Shown here piece after piece: positions 43,013-53,839 of a stretch of 64,000 bases of DNA (position 1 is the first letter of the stretch; every line of letters begins with the position of its first letter). A program made the translations under genes and the position numbers. The notes beneath the pieces are model-generated. The model searched no databases, was not told where the DNA came from, and worked only from the letters and a program-made list of their open reading frames with translations. The stretch spans positions 1-64,000 of the forward strand of contig JAIPGA010000003.1 of the NCBI GenBank assembly GCA_021736445.1, written 5' to 3'. The stretch is from Synergistales bacterium. GTDB lineage: Bacteria; Synergistota; Synergistia; Synergistales; Aminiphilaceae.

Positions 43013-44551
43013 CTACTCCCATTCGATTGTAGCAGGGGGCTTGCCGGTTACATCGACAACCACCCTGTTGATCTCGGGGATCTCGTTACAGATCCTCCGG
43101 GCCACCCCGTCGAGCAGGTCGGCGGGGAGACGCGTCCAGTCGGCGGTCATGCCGTCCTGGGCTTCCACGGCGCGCAGCGCCGCCACCTCCGCATAGGTAC
43201 GGATATCGCCCATCACACCGACGGTGCGTACCGGCAGCAGCACCACGAAGGCCTGCCAGATCTCGTTGTAGAGACCTGCCTTCCGGATTGCGTCGATAAA
43301 AACGGCGTCGGCCCGGCGGAGGGTCTCCAGCCGTTCCGGAGAGAGCTCGCCGAGGCAGCGCACCGCAAGACCCGGGCCGGGGAAGGGATGCCGCTCCAGG
43401 ATACCCCCCGGCACACCGAGGAGCCTCCCGATACGCCGGACCTCGTCCTTGAAAAGGTCCCGCAGGGGCTCCAGCACCTGGAGATCCATGTCCTCCGGCA
43501 GACCACCCACATTGTGGTGGGTCTTGATGGTCGCCGCCCCCTTGCCGCGCTTGCCGCTCTCGATGATATCGGGATAGAGTGTCCCCTGCAGCAGCCAGTC
43601 CGCACCGCCGTCGCGCTCCGCCGCCTCCTCGAAGACCCTGATGAAGACCTCGCCGATGATGCGTCGTTTCCGCTCGGGGTCACTGACCCCCTTCAGCGCC
43701 GTGAGGAATCGCTCCGAGGCGTCGACATGGCGCACCCTCAGGTCAAGAGCCTCGAAGGCCTGCATCACCTCCCGGGCCTCGTTCAGACGGAGGAGGCCGT
43801 TGTCGACGAAGATGCACTCCAGCCGGTCGCCGACGGCGTGGTGGGTCAGCGTGGCCGCCACGGTGGAGTCCACACCCCCCGACAGACCGCAGACGATCTT
43901 CTCGCCCCGGGTCTGTTTCCGGATCTCCGCTATCTTCTCCTCGCTCCAGGCGCCGAGATCCCAGCTGGGTTCGCAGCCGCAGATACCGTAGAGGAAATTC
44001 CGGAGGATCTCCTGTCCGTACTGGGTATGGACCACCTCCGGATGAAACTGGATGGCGATCAGGTGGCCCTCCGGGGTGGCGAAGCCCGCCGGAACACCAC
44101 CGGCGCTCTCGGCAAGCGAGACGGTCCCCTCCGGAAGTGTCGCGACCCGATCCCAGTGGCTCATCCAGACGGTAAGCTCCCGGGGGATCTCCGTAAACAG
44201 CGGATGGTCGGCGGTGATCCGGATGTCCGTTCTCCCGTATTCGGCGCTCTCTCCCTTGGTCACCTCACCGCCCATCACGTGGGCCATGGTCTGCATGCCG
44301 TAGCAGATGCCCAGAACGGGAAAGGTTTGCCGCAACAGCTCCGGTGCGATGGCCGGCGCCCCTTCCTCGGGAGCGCTGGCGGGCCCGCCGGAAAGCACCA
44401 CGCCGGAGGGGTCTCTGGCGATGATCTCTTCGCAGGGCGTGTCCCAGGGGAGGATCTCGCTGTAGACCTTGGCGTCCCGGATTCGACGGGCGATAAGCTG
44501 GGTGTATTGCGAACCGAAATCGATGACGATGATTGTATCGCTTCCTTGCAT
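43013..44551 (-). CDS. guaA: GMP synthase (glutamine-hydrolysing)
   Basis: Converts XMP to GMP with glutamine and ATP. The 512-aa protein joins a class I glutaminase domain (catalytic Cys83 in LGICYGMQ, His-Glu in IAIQFHPEV) to an ATP-pyrophosphatase domain (LSGGVDSTVAA). The GMP-synthase dimerisation domain ends in VVVDVTGKPPATIEWE. ATG 44551 is used; its ribosome site is weak. It is the first gene of guaA-rnr-mobB. I looked for a purine riboswitch in the leader and did not see one. Confidence 0.97.
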   Translation of the reverse strand: MQGSDTIIVIDFGSQYTQLIARRIRDAKVYSEILPWDTPCEEIIARDPSGVVLSGGPASAPEEGAPAIAPELLRQTFPVLGICYGMQTMAHVMGGEVTKGESAEYGRTDIRITADHPLFTEIPRELTVWMSHWDRVATLPEGTVSLAESAGGVPAGFATPEGHLIAIQFHPEVVHTQYGQEILRNFLYGICGCEPSWDLGAWSEEKIAEIRKQTRGEKIVCGLSGGVDSTVAATLTHHAVGDRLECIFVDNGLLRLNEAREVMQAFEALDLRVRHVDASERFLTALKGVSDPERKRRIIGEVFIRVFEEAAERDGGADWLLQGTLYPDIIESGKRGKGAATIKTHHNVGGLPEDMDLQVLEPLRDLFKDEVRRIGRLLGVPGGILERHPFPGPGLAVRCLGELSPERLETLRRADAVFIDAIRKAGLYNEIWQAFVVLLPVRTVGVMGDIRTYAEVAALRAVEAQDGMTADWTRLPADLLDGVARRICNEIPEINRVVVDVTGKPPATIEWE

Positions 44552-44615
44552 TGGACCAGGCGCATCCTTCGGCGCCCTTCACCTCCAGAGATACTACATA
44601 TGCCCCGTTACAGGC

Positions 44616-44624
44616 ATCATACCA
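44616..44624 (-). promoter_or_regulatory. guaA promoter, extended -10
   Basis: Minus strand TGG followed by TATGAT; no clear -35. The predicted start near 44609 gives a leader of about 58 nt. It begins 25 bp after the groL terminator T-run. Confidence 0.6.
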
Positions 44625-44648
44625 GAAGTCCCGCCTGAAGGAACGTGC

Positions 44649-44680
44649 AAAAAAGAGAGGGCCCCCGCGAGGGGGACCCT
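44649..44680 (-). terminator. Rho-independent terminator of groS-groL
   Basis: GGGTCCCCC and GGGGGCCC arms (one bulged base) close a 4-base loop. On the minus strand TCTCTTTTTT follows. It lies 37 bp after the groL stop. Confidence 0.85.
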
Positions 44681-44717
44681 GCTCCGCTGATCTCTATGGT
44701 ACGGGTCGGAGGCCGGA

Positions 44718-46412
<1,695 letters not shown>

Positions 46413-46441
46413 TCAGGTCTGCTATGCCGCCGACAGATCGG

Positions 46442-46729
46442 TTATTCGGCGATGGCGAGCACGTCGCGCTCGCTGAGGATGAGGTAGTCGTCGCCCTCAA
46501 CGTTGACCTCCGTGCCGCCGTACTTGCTGAAGATCACCTTGTCGCCCTTCTTCACTTCCAGGGGAAGCTTCTGTCCGTTGTCGAGAACCTTGCCGGTGCC
46601 GACAGCGACAACCTCACCTTCCTGGGGCCGCTCTTTGGCGGTGTCGGGCAGGTAGATGCCGCCCTTCGTCTTCTCGTCCTGAGTCAGTACCTTGATCACG
46701 ATCCGGTCTCCAAGGGGCTTGAGATTCAC
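46442..46729 (-). CDS. groS: Co-chaperonin GroES
   Basis: A 95-aa lid of the GroEL chamber. [14 protein letters not shown] at the start, the mobile loop [18 protein letters not shown], and [20 protein letters not shown] are all typical. GTG 46729 is chosen because GGAGGG lies seven bases upstream; TTG 46735 would leave only two bases. First gene after the CIRCE operator. Confidence 0.98.
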   Translation of the reverse strand: MNLKPLGDRIVIKVLTQDEKTKGGIYLPDTAKERPQEGEVVAVGTGKVLDNGQKLPLEVKKGDKVIFSKYGGTEVNVEGDDYLILSERDVLAIAE

Positions 46730-46759
46730 GTGCAATCCCTCCTTATTGATTTATCGCTA

Positions 46760-46786
46760 TTAGCACTCAACGAAGATGAGTGCTAA
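46760..46786 (-). promoter_or_regulatory. CIRCE operator (HrcA binding site) of groS-groL
   Basis: A perfect TTAGCACTC-N9-GAGTGCTAA inverted repeat, 30 bases before the groS GTG and just after the predicted transcription start. In many bacteria HrcA binds here and is titrated off under heat stress. The hrcA gene itself is outside the window. Confidence 0.97.
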
Positions 46787-46800
46787 CTTCGCCAGGGCAA

Positions 46801-46829
46801 ATACTACGTCCTCACCGCCTCAAGCTCAA
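46801..46829 (-). promoter_or_regulatory. groS-groL promoter
   Basis: Minus strand -35 TTGAGC (46824-46829), 17-bp spacer, -10 TAGTAT (46801-46806). The start is expected near 46794, directly before CIRCE, the usual arrangement for HrcA repression. Confidence 0.7.
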
Positions 46830-46844
46830 CGTCGCTCAAGGCGG
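46815..46844. repeat. 11-bp inverted repeat covering the groES -35
   Basis: Arms 46815-46825 and 46834-46844 pair over 11 positions (two G-U on the minus-strand RNA) around an 8-base loop. There is no T-run after it, so it is not an ordinary terminator of tsaD. It overlaps the whole -35 hexamer of the groES promoter. Confidence 0.6.
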
Positions 46845-46921
46845 TTCAGGGCGAAATATTATCCAAAATTGCCTCTGGGCTTCCTTTAAGGCGTCATTGC
46901 TCCCTATTTGTTCGAAAGGGC

Positions 46922-47938
46922 TTAGAGCAACGGCAGAGGGAGCGAGGGGTCCGGCGCAAGGGAGAGGTCGGAACGCACCCCCCGCCGCCAGGCGCTGTAC
47001 CCTGCGGCGGCGATCATGGTGGCGTTGTCGGTGCAGAGCCCCCGGGGCGGCAGATAGGTCTCCAGGTCATCGAGCAGAGCCATCCGCCTCCGCAGCTCGG
47101 AGTTGGCGGCCACACCGCCGGAGACGGCGACCCGGGAAACACCGGTCCGGCGGGCAGCCAGACGGATCTTGGCCAGCAGTGCAGAGACCGCAGCGTGCTG
47201 GAAGGCAGCGCAGATATCCGCCCCCGGGAGGTCGGCGCCGGCCTGTCGGCACGCCCGCACCACCCAGAGCACCGCCGTTTTCAGGCCGCTGAAGCTGAAG
47301 GCGATCTCGTCGCTATTCTTCATGGGAACGGGGAAGGCAAAGGAACCGGGGTCTCCGCTCCCGGCGAGACGGTCCACCTCGGGGCCTCCCGGATAGTCGA
47401 GATCCAGGAGTTTGGCCACCTTGTCGTAGGCCTCCCCCACGGCGTCGTCCCGGGTGCGGCCCAGGACCCGGTAGTCCCCCAGAGCACGGACGAGGACAAG
47501 CTCCGTATGGCCGCCGGAAGCGATCAGGCTGAGGAAGGGAGGAGTCAGCTCGGGGAAGGCGGTGACGTTGGCGAAGATATGCCCCTCCAGGTGGTTGACC
47601 CCGATCAGCGGCAGCTCCCATGCCTGGGCGAGGCCCTTGGCGCACATCACCCCCGTCAGGAGCGACCCCATGAGCCCCGGTCCGGCGGTGACGGCGATGA
47701 GGTCCAGCTCCCGGGCCGGATTGTTGACGCCCGCCTCGGCGAAGACCTCCTGCAGCAACGGCAGCAGCACCTCCTGATGCCGCCGCGACGCCCGCTCCGG
47801 GACCACCCCGCCGAAGGGGGCATGGTCCGCATTCTGGCCGGCGATCCTCGAGGCCAGCTCCTCCCGCTGCCCCCTGAGGACGCAGACCCCCGTATCGTCA
47901 CAGCTTGTTTCAATGCCCAGGGTCATCCCTTCGGTCAC
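46922..47938 (-). CDS. tsaD: tRNA N6-threonylcarbamoyladenosine transferase TsaD
   Basis: Transfers the threonylcarbamoyl group made by Sua5 (2047-3030) to A37 of tRNA. The 338-aa ASKHA-fold protein has GIETSCDDTGV (8-18), metal ligands His116 and His120 in NHLEGHI, SLIASGGHTEL, and FSFSGLKTAV. The final metal Asp lies in CTDNATMIA. GTG 47938 is chosen for GGAGG eight bases upstream; ATG 47926 has no room for a ribosome site. It follows murJ by 15 bp. TsaB and TsaE are not in the window. Confidence 0.97.
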   Translation of the reverse strand: MTEGMTLGIETSCDDTGVCVLRGQREELASRIAGQNADHAPFGGVVPERASRRHQEVLLPLLQEVFAEAGVNNPARELDLIAVTAGPGLMGSLLTGVMCAKGLAQAWELPLIGVNHLEGHIFANVTAFPELTPPFLSLIASGGHTELVLVRALGDYRVLGRTRDDAVGEAYDKVAKLLDLDYPGGPEVDRLAGSGDPGSFAFPVPMKNSDEIAFSFSGLKTAVLWVVRACRQAGADLPGADICAAFQHAAVSALLAKIRLAARRTGVSRVAVSGGVAANSELRRRMALLDDLETYLPPRGLCTDNATMIAAAGYSAWRRGVRSDLSLAPDPSLPLPLL

Positions 47939-47953
47939 TGACTACGCCTCCTC

Positions 47954-49519
47954 TCATACATCCTTACCCTTCTGTTTGCGCCGCAAGGCCCCGCGTATCC
48001 AGCTCCACTCGTCACAACCGATCCGGAGCGTCAGCAGGGTATAGCAGGCAGCACCCACCAGAATCGTGACACCCATCCAGCCCGCCCGGAGCAGTGCGCC
48101 CGCAGCCTCAGGATAGGGAATCCAGCCTGTCCACAGCACAACACTCCCGGCCATGGCCCCCGCTGCGGCGAGGATCTTTGCGTTCCATGCCGATTCGAAA
48201 ACGGGAATGCCCCGCCCCAGAGCATGCCTGAGGATCAGGTATCCACAGAACGCCGAAGCGGTGAAACCAGAGGCGATGCCCAGAGCGATCCCCCTGTAGC
48301 CCAGGAACTGCATCAGCGTGAGGCTCGCCGTCAGGTTCACCACCACGCCCGATCCCGTCACCACCATGGCGCCGCGGGGCAGACCCAGGGCGTAGAGCGC
48401 CCGCATCAGCACGGTGGTGCAGGCCATGCCCGGCAGACCCAGGGCGAACATGGCCAGGGCGCCGCTGGTCCGCTCCAGCGCCCAGAGATCGAAGGCCCCG
48501 CGGAAAAAGAGCAGATGCACCAGCTCCCGGGAGACCAGCACCATCCCCGCCATCACCGGCACCACGATAAAGAGGGCGAAGCGGAGGGCGTCGCGCATGA
48601 AGTCGACAAAGGCATCCCCTTCGTCCGCAGAGAGACGGGAGAGCAGCGGCAGCACCGCCTGGGAGATGGCGACCACAAAGAGCCCCAGCGGCAGCTGCAG
48701 CACCCGGTCGGCGTAGTTCATGGCGCTGATGGTCCCCCCTTCGAGGAAGGAGGCCAGCATCCGGCTGATCACCGGATTGACCTGATTCAGGGAGAGCCCT
48801 GCGGCATAGGGCAGAAAGAGCGCCAGCATCCGCCGCAGCTCCGGGTCGTCCCGCCTCGGCTTCGCGGGGATCAGGGGCATGGCCAGGTGGGCCGCCCAGA
48901 ACCACTGGAGCAGCCACTGGATCAAGCCGCCGAGCAGCACCGCCGCCACCAGGCTCCACACGCCTATCCGTTCCGCCAGGAGCACCGCCACGGTGATGAA
49001 GGCGATATTGCTGCATGCCGGCGCCACCGCCGAGACAAAGAAGCGTTCCATGCTGTTCAGCACCCCCATGGCCAGCGCCGCCAGGGAGACAAAGAGCAGA
49101 AAGGGGAAGACCATCCGGGTCATGCGGGCCGCCAGCGCCAGTCCCTCGCCGCTGAATCCCGGCGCCAGGATACGTGCCAGCCAGGGCGCACAGAGGATGC
49201 CCCCGACCACCGTCAGGGTTCCGGCGACGAGGAGCACCGTCATGGCCTGCCGGGCCAGCGAAAGCGCCCGCCGCTTCCCGGCGCTCTCGAGCGTCCGGGA
49301 AAAGACGGGGACAAAGGAAGCGGAGAGGGCGCCTTCGGCGAGGAGCTGCCGGGAGAGATTGGCCAGCGTATAGGCCACGTAGAAGGCGTCAAGCTGCCTG
49401 GTGGCGCCGAAGAAGGCCGCTACCAGGATCTCCCGGGCCAGACCGAGAAAACGGCTCGCCAGGGTTCCCAGCATCATCGTCAGTGCGTGTCGGACCATCC
49501 GGATATTGCGGGAACTCAC
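47954..49519 (-). CDS. murJ: Lipid II flippase MurJ
   Basis: A 521-aa MOP-superfamily transporter with about 14 membrane helices that moves lipid II across the membrane for peptidoglycan synthesis. Family features are the N-terminal LGTLASRFLGLAREILVAAF, FGATRQLDAFYVAY, LSASFVPVFSRTL, and the central LALFLPYAAGLSLNQVNPVI region. GTG 49519 gives MSSRNIRMVRHALTMMLG with AAGGAGG upstream. It is divergent from the plus-strand gene at 49583. The 63-bp gap between them holds no convincing promoter on either strand. Confidence 0.93.
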   Translation of the reverse strand: MSSRNIRMVRHALTMMLGTLASRFLGLAREILVAAFFGATRQLDAFYVAYTLANLSRQLLAEGALSASFVPVFSRTLESAGKRRALSLARQAMTVLLVAGTLTVVGGILCAPWLARILAPGFSGEGLALAARMTRMVFPFLLFVSLAALAMGVLNSMERFFVSAVAPACSNIAFITVAVLLAERIGVWSLVAAVLLGGLIQWLLQWFWAAHLAMPLIPAKPRRDDPELRRMLALFLPYAAGLSLNQVNPVISRMLASFLEGGTISAMNYADRVLQLPLGLFVVAISQAVLPLLSRLSADEGDAFVDFMRDALRFALFIVVPVMAGMVLVSRELVHLLFFRGAFDLWALERTSGALAMFALGLPGMACTTVLMRALYALGLPRGAMVVTGSGVVVNLTASLTLMQFLGYRGIALGIASGFTASAFCGYLILRHALGRGIPVFESAWNAKILAAAGAMAGSVVLWTGWIPYPEAAGALLRAGWMGVTILVGAACYTLLTLRIGCDEWSWIRGALRRKQKGKDV

Positions 49520-49582
49520 CGTTTCGGCTACCCTCCTTGCGTGCGGTACAGTATGGGATATGCGCGGAAAGGAATGAGAGGC

Positions 49583-50068
49583 ATGATACACGATAGCAAG
49601 GAAACCGTCATCTGGGGCGTCGGCAATCCTCTCTACGGCGACGACGGCGCCGGCGTCCGGCTGGCCGAGAGACTGCAGCGGCTCGCCCCCGCCGGCATGG
49701 AGGTCCAGATCTGCGAGACCGTGCCGGAGAACTACCTCGCCCCGCTGCGGAAGGCACCGCCTGCGCTCCTGCTGGTGGTCGACGCCGCCGACATGGGGCT
49801 CCCCGCCGGAACGGTGCGCCGCACCACCACGCCAGGCTGCGCCGGGGCTCCCTGGAGCAGCCACGGCATCGGCCTCCCCCAGCTCCTGGCGACACTGGAT
49901 GGGACAACGGACATATGGTACATCGGCATCCAGCCCCGCTCCACGGAGCTCTCCCTGGAGCTCACCGACGCCGTCGCCGCAAGCGTGGGCGACCTCTCCG
50001 CCACCCTCGCCGCCGGAAGGTGGGAATCCATCCCGCTCCTCTACCAGGAGAACCGTTCACCGAGGTAG
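49583..50068 (+). CDS. Hydrogenase maturation protease-like protein (HycI/HybD family)
   Basis: A 161-aa protein with the family signature [14 protein letters not shown] at residues 11-24. The two further metal-site residues expected from HybD are present, Asp67 in LVVDAAD and His94 in SSHGIG. The family cleaves a C-terminal tail from [NiFe] hydrogenase large subunits after nickel insertion. No hydrogenase or hyp gene is nearby, so the substrate is unknown. ATG 49583 has AAAGGA nine bases upstream. It is one of two plus-strand protein genes and overlaps the end of lptB by 28 bp. Confidence 0.85.
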   Translation: MIHDSKETVIWGVGNPLYGDDGAGVRLAERLQRLAPAGMEVQICETVPENYLAPLRKAPPALLLVVDAADMGLPAGTVRRTTTPGCAGAPWSSHGIGLPQLLATLDGTTDIWYIGIQPRSTELSLELTDAVAASVGDLSATLAAGRWESIPLLYQENRSPR

Positions 50069-50766
50069 AACTTGCGGGCCACCTCGCTCTCGGCGACCTC
50101 TTTGGGGCTCCCCTCGATGACGATCTGTCCCTGGTGGATCAGACAGGCACGGTCGGTGATGGCCAGGGTATCCCGCACATTGTGGTCCGTCAGGAGGATC
50201 CCGAAGCCCCTGTCGCGCAGCCCCAGGATGATCTGCTGGATATCGTAGACAGCGATGGGGTCGATCCCGCTGAAGGGCTCGTCAAGCAGCAGGAAGGCCG
50301 GCGAGATGGCAAGGCAGCGGGCGATCTCCAGCCGTCGCCGCTCACCGCCGCTCAGGGCGTAGCCGGGCACGTCGGCCACCTCGTTGAGCCCCAGATCGTC
50401 CAGGAGCCGTTCCAGCATGGCGTACCGCTCCCCCTGTTCGTACTCCTGCTCTTCCAGGACCAGGGCCAGGTTGCGGCGCACCGAGAGATCCCGGAAGACC
50501 GAGGCCTCCTGAGGGAGGTAGCCCAGACCGAGGCGCGCCCGGCCGTACATGGGCAGATCGGTGAGGTGCCGGTCGTTGAGATAGACCACCCCGCTGTCCG
50601 GCGGGACAAGACCGACGAGCATGTAGAAGGTGGTGGTCTTTCCCGCTCCGTTGGGGCCCAGAAGCCCGACGATCTCCCCTTCGGCCACCTGGATCTTCAG
50701 CGCGGACACGACGGTGCGTCCCTTGTAGGATTTGCCGAGTCCTCTGCCTACCAGCATCGAGCCCAT
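50041..50766 (-). CDS. lptB: LPS export ATP-binding protein LptB
   Basis: A 241-aa ABC ATPase that powers LPS extraction from the inner membrane with LptF, LptG and LptC. Walker A is [16 protein letters not shown], followed by the Q-loop region [14 protein letters not shown] with the LptB-type spacing. The signature [15 protein letters not shown], Walker [18 protein letters not shown], and TDHNVRDTL follow. ATG 50766 has GAGGAG seven bases upstream. It follows lptA by 15 bp and is the last gene of the T-box-controlled run. Confidence 0.94.
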   Translation of the reverse strand: MGSMLVGRGLGKSYKGRTVVSALKIQVAEGEIVGLLGPNGAGKTTTFYMLVGLVPPDSGVVYLNDRHLTDLPMYGRARLGLGYLPQEASVFRDLSVRRNLALVLEEQEYEQGERYAMLERLLDDLGLNEVADVPGYALSGGERRRLEIARCLAISPAFLLLDEPFSGIDPIAVYDIQQIILGLRDRGFGILLTDHNVRDTLAITDRACLIHQGQIVIEGSPKEVAESEVARKFYLGERFSW

Positions 50767-50781
50767 GGCATCACTCCTCTG

Positions 50782-51606
50782 TCAGGGATTGGTATTCAGC
50801 GGAAAGGTCAACTGTGGCTTCCCGATGGCTTCAATGCGACGGGAATCCATGTGGTAGACGATGCTCTCGGCGCTGATGGAACGCTTCCCCTGCTCCGCAT
50901 GGGCCCCGCCGGTGATCACCGTGGTCCCCCGGTCGATGGAATAGACACATCTCTCGCCAGTGATCTCCACAGGCTCCGTCTCCGGCCTGTCCACCCTCAG
51001 GCGGATACCGCCGGAGGCGACGAAATCGGTGATCTCCGTCCCGTCCACCTCTCCCTCGATGGCCGCTGCCGAAACGGTGAGGGATTCCTCCCTGTCCACA
51101 TAACGCCTGAGCGTGTCGACACGCCACTGGTTCCCCTCCCGGATAAAGGAATCGGCTTCCACCAGCTGTTCCCCCATGACGGCCTGGATATCGCCGCTGG
51201 CGCTGTAGCGGGGCGGTGTCCCGGGAGAGAGACGGACGTTGTCGGCGATCAGCAGGCTGCCGGCGTGGCGCAGTTCGACGCCGCCGGAGACGCGCACCTC
51301 CATTTCCGTTCCCTTGACATACTCCAGCGACTGGCAGAGCAGGGAAAGCTCCTCGTTGGGCCAGTCCGCCGACACGGCCCCCGAAAGATTGACATAGCCT
51401 CCATCTCCCTTCGCCCAGCCCCGCTCCGCGGTGAGGACGCCCCCCTGGGCGCTCACCCGCACATCGCCCGAGGCGGCCACCATCGAGCGTTCGGCGTCGT
51501 AACGGAGCACATCCGCCGTGAGATGGGTCTGCCCGGCGGCCCATCCGCAGGAGATCCATCCACACCATACCAGCACAAGCGCCAACAAAGCCGGCACACG
51601 CCGCAT
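50782..51606 (-). CDS. lptA: OstA/LptA-like periplasmic LPS-transport protein
   Basis: A 274-aa exported protein with signal peptide (residues 1-23, ending ISCGWAAG). Two OstA-like beta-jellyroll stretches are visible: HLTADVLRYDAERSMVAASGDV... near 25-60 and EITGERCVYSIDRGTTVITGGA near 225. It should bridge the periplasm between LptC and LptD. It is longer than E. coli LptA (185 aa), so an added beta segment is likely. ATG 51606 has GGGGGT upstream. It lies 11 bp after asd and directly before lptB. Confidence 0.82.
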   Translation of the reverse strand: MRRVPALLALVLVWCGWISCGWAAGQTHLTADVLRYDAERSMVAASGDVRVSAQGGVLTAERGWAKGDGGYVNLSGAVSADWPNEELSLLCQSLEYVKGTEMEVRVSGGVELRHAGSLLIADNVRLSPGTPPRYSASGDIQAVMGEQLVEADSFIREGNQWRVDTLRRYVDREESLTVSAAAIEGEVDGTEITDFVASGGIRLRVDRPETEPVEITGERCVYSIDRGTTVITGGAHAEQGKRSISAESIVYHMDSRRIEAIGKPQLTFPLNTNP

Positions 51607-51617
51607 CGTTCCACCCC

Positions 51618-52628
51618 CTATTCCTGCCTCCCCTCCGGGGAGACAAGCAGTTCGGCGATCTGGACGGCATTCAGCGCCGCCCCCTTGCGGAGGTTGTCGG
51701 CCACCACCCAGAGGGCGACACCGCCGAGCATCCCCGTGTCCCACCGGATACGCCCCACATAGACCGGATCGGTGCCGGCGGCGGCCAGGGGAGTCAGACA
51801 GCCCTCGCCCCGGTCGGGACCGCAGACCTCCACCCCCGGCGCGTCCTCCAGCAGTTCCGCAACCTCCCCGGGGGTCACCTCCTCGGCACAGCGCACCGTC
51901 ACGGAGACAGCGTGCCCGCGCCGTACCGGAACACGCACCGCCGTACAGCTTACCTGGAGCCAGGGAGCATCGAGGATCTTCCGGGACTCCCGGACCATCT
52001 TCCACTCCTCGCCGCTGATGCCGTACTCGTCAAAGGAGCCGATCTGCGGCAAGACATTGAAGGCAATCGGCTCGGGGTACACCGACGGCGCGAAGGCTCC
52101 GTCCCGCAGCGCCGCTTCGCTGCCCCGGTCCAGCTCCTCCACGGCGGCGTTGCCGCTTCCCGATACGGACTGGAAGGTGACGGCATGAAAGGAAAGCAGC
52201 TCCCTGGCCCGGTGGATCGGGTGCAGCGCCGCCACGGTCTGGATGGTGGCGCAGTTGGGGTTGGCGATGATCCCTCGATGGCCCAGCGCCGCTTCGGGAT
52301 TGACCTCCGGCACCACCAGGGGGACATCCGGTTCCATCCGCCAGGCGGAGCTGTTGTCGATCACCACCGCTCCGGCCTCGGCCGCAACGGGCGCCCACTC
52401 CCGGGAGACCCCGGCGCCGGCGGAAAAGAGCGCGATATCCACCCCATCGAAGGCCTCTGCCGAGACGGGGCACACCTCCACACGCTCGCCGGCGAAGGAA
52501 ACGCTCCTGCCGGCGGAACGTTCCGAGGCAAGGGGCACCAGGCTGTCCACAGGAAAGGAACGCTCTTCCAGAATGGAACACATCTCCCCACCCACCAGGC
52601 CTGTGGCGCCGAGCACGGCGACCCTCAT
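51618..52628 (-). CDS. asd: Aspartate-semialdehyde dehydrogenase
   Basis: Reduces aspartyl phosphate to aspartate semialdehyde, the branch point to lysine/diaminopimelate and threonine. The 336-aa protein has the NADP loop VAVLGATGLVGGEM at the N terminus, the catalytic Cys126 in GIIANPNCATIQ, and the base His in RRGHAVSVTV. ATG 52628 overlaps the lysC stop (ATGA) with GGAGG upstream. Confidence 0.97.
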   Translation of the reverse strand: MRVAVLGATGLVGGEMCSILEERSFPVDSLVPLASERSAGRSVSFAGERVEVCPVSAEAFDGVDIALFSAGAGVSREWAPVAAEAGAVVIDNSSAWRMEPDVPLVVPEVNPEAALGHRGIIANPNCATIQTVAALHPIHRARELLSFHAVTFQSVSGSGNAAVEELDRGSEAALRDGAFAPSVYPEPIAFNVLPQIGSFDEYGISGEEWKMVRESRKILDAPWLQVSCTAVRVPVRRGHAVSVTVRCAEEVTPGEVAELLEDAPGVEVCGPDRGEGCLTPLAAAGTDPVYVGRIRWDTGMLGGVALWVVADNLRKGAALNAVQIAELLVSPEGRQE

Positions 52629-53839
52629 TGGAGCGCCTCCTCCACGAAGTGCCGGTGCAGCGCCGCCACCGCCTCCTGCACATTCTGCGAGGTCACGACA
52701 CAGGTGATGGACTGCGCCGAGGAGGCGATCATATCGATGTTGATCCCCTCCTCGGCAAGCAGCGAGAACATCTGCGAGGGCACCTCGGGATGGTTGGCGA
52801 TCCCGGCCCCGACCACGGAGATCCGGGCCACCTCGGTATCGAAGGTCACCCCCTGGGCCTCGATCTCCTTCGAAAAGGCCCGGCAGACATCGATGGCCTC
52901 GCCGAGCAGGTCCTTGCGGATCAGGAAGGCCATATCCTGCACATCACCGCGCATCACGCTCTGGATGATCATCTCCACTCCCACGCTCTCCTCGGCCAGC
53001 TCCGTGAGCAGCCGGGCGGCCACCCCCGGCACATCCGGAACGCCGAGGACGGCGACCTTGGCCACGTTGAGATCGTGGGTCACCGCCTGGACAACCAGTC
53101 GTTCGTGCACATCTTCCCGCATCACCCATGTCCCCTCCTCTCGATCAAAGGACGAAGCAACATAGACCGGCATCCCGTACCGGGCGGCCAGCTCCGCGCT
53201 CCGACCCTGCAACACCCGTGCCCCCGTCACCGCCATCTGGAGACAGACCTCCCAGGAGACGGCGCCGAGCTTTACGGCTCCCGGGACCACCCGCGGGTCC
53301 GCCGAGTAGATCCCCGGGACATCCGTATAGATACGGCAGCTCTCGGCCTCCAGGGCGGCCGCCAGCGCGATGGCCGACAGATCGGAACCGCCCCGCCCCA
53401 GGGTGATCACATCACCCCTGGGACCCTGGGCCTGGAATCCCGCCACCACGGGGATACAGCCTTCATCGAGGGCCTGCTGGACCTGCCCGGCGCGGATCTC
53501 CCGCACCCGGCCCTCCATGAAGTATCCGTCGGCCCGGAAGCCGGCCTGCGGCCCGGTGAAGGACCGGGCGCGCATGCCCATCTTTCCCAGGGCCAGGGAA
53601 ACCAGGGCAATGGTCTGCTGCTCGCCTGTGGCCAGCAGCTGGTCCATCTCCCTGCGGTCCAGAGCGCCCACCTCGTCGGCCAGAGAAAGCAAGCCGTCGG
53701 TGGTCTTGCCCATGGCCGACACCACCACGACAACCTGATTCCCCTGTTCACGGAAGGCGTGGACGCGCTCCGCCACGGCCCGGATGCGCTCCGGCGTGGC
53801 CACGGAGCTCCCCCCGAACTTCAGCACTAACAGGGACAT
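52625..53839 (-). CDS. lysC: Aspartokinase, monofunctional
   Basis: Phosphorylates aspartate, the first step of the threonine-lysine-methionine family. The 404-aa protein has the kinase domain with VLKFGGSSVATPERIRAVAE at the start and LGRGGSDLSAIALAAAL near residue 150. Two C-terminal ACT domains (about 265-404; VAVLGVPDVPGVAARLL, ARISVVGAGIANHPEV) should bind lysine or threonine for feedback. ATG 53839 has GGGAGG upstream and overlaps thrB by 13 bp. There is no fused homoserine dehydrogenase, and hom is not in the window. Confidence 0.96.
   Translation of the reverse strand: MSLLVLKFGGSSVATPERIRAVAERVHAFREQGNQVVVVVSAMGKTTDGLLSLADEVGALDRREMDQLLATGEQQTIALVSLALGKMGMRARSFTGPQAGFRADGYFMEGRVREIRAGQVQQALDEGCIPVVAGFQAQGPRGDVITLGRGGSDLSAIALAAALEAESCRIYTDVPGIYSADPRVVPGAVKLGAVSWEVCLQMAVTGARVLQGRSAELAARYGMPVYVASSFDREEGTWVMREDVHERLVVQAVTHDLNVAKVAVLGVPDVPGVAARLLTELAEESVGVEMIIQSVMRGDVQDMAFLIRKDLLGEAIDVCRAFSKEIEAQGVTFDTEVARISVVGAGIANHPEVPSQMFSLLAEEGINIDMIASSAQSITCVVTSQNVQEAVAALHRHFVEEALQ

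Noticed and set aside
44552-44615. Possible purine riboswitch in the guaA leader
   Set aside because: The leader is only about 58 nt and lacks the conserved junction sequences and paired loops of guanine riboswitches.
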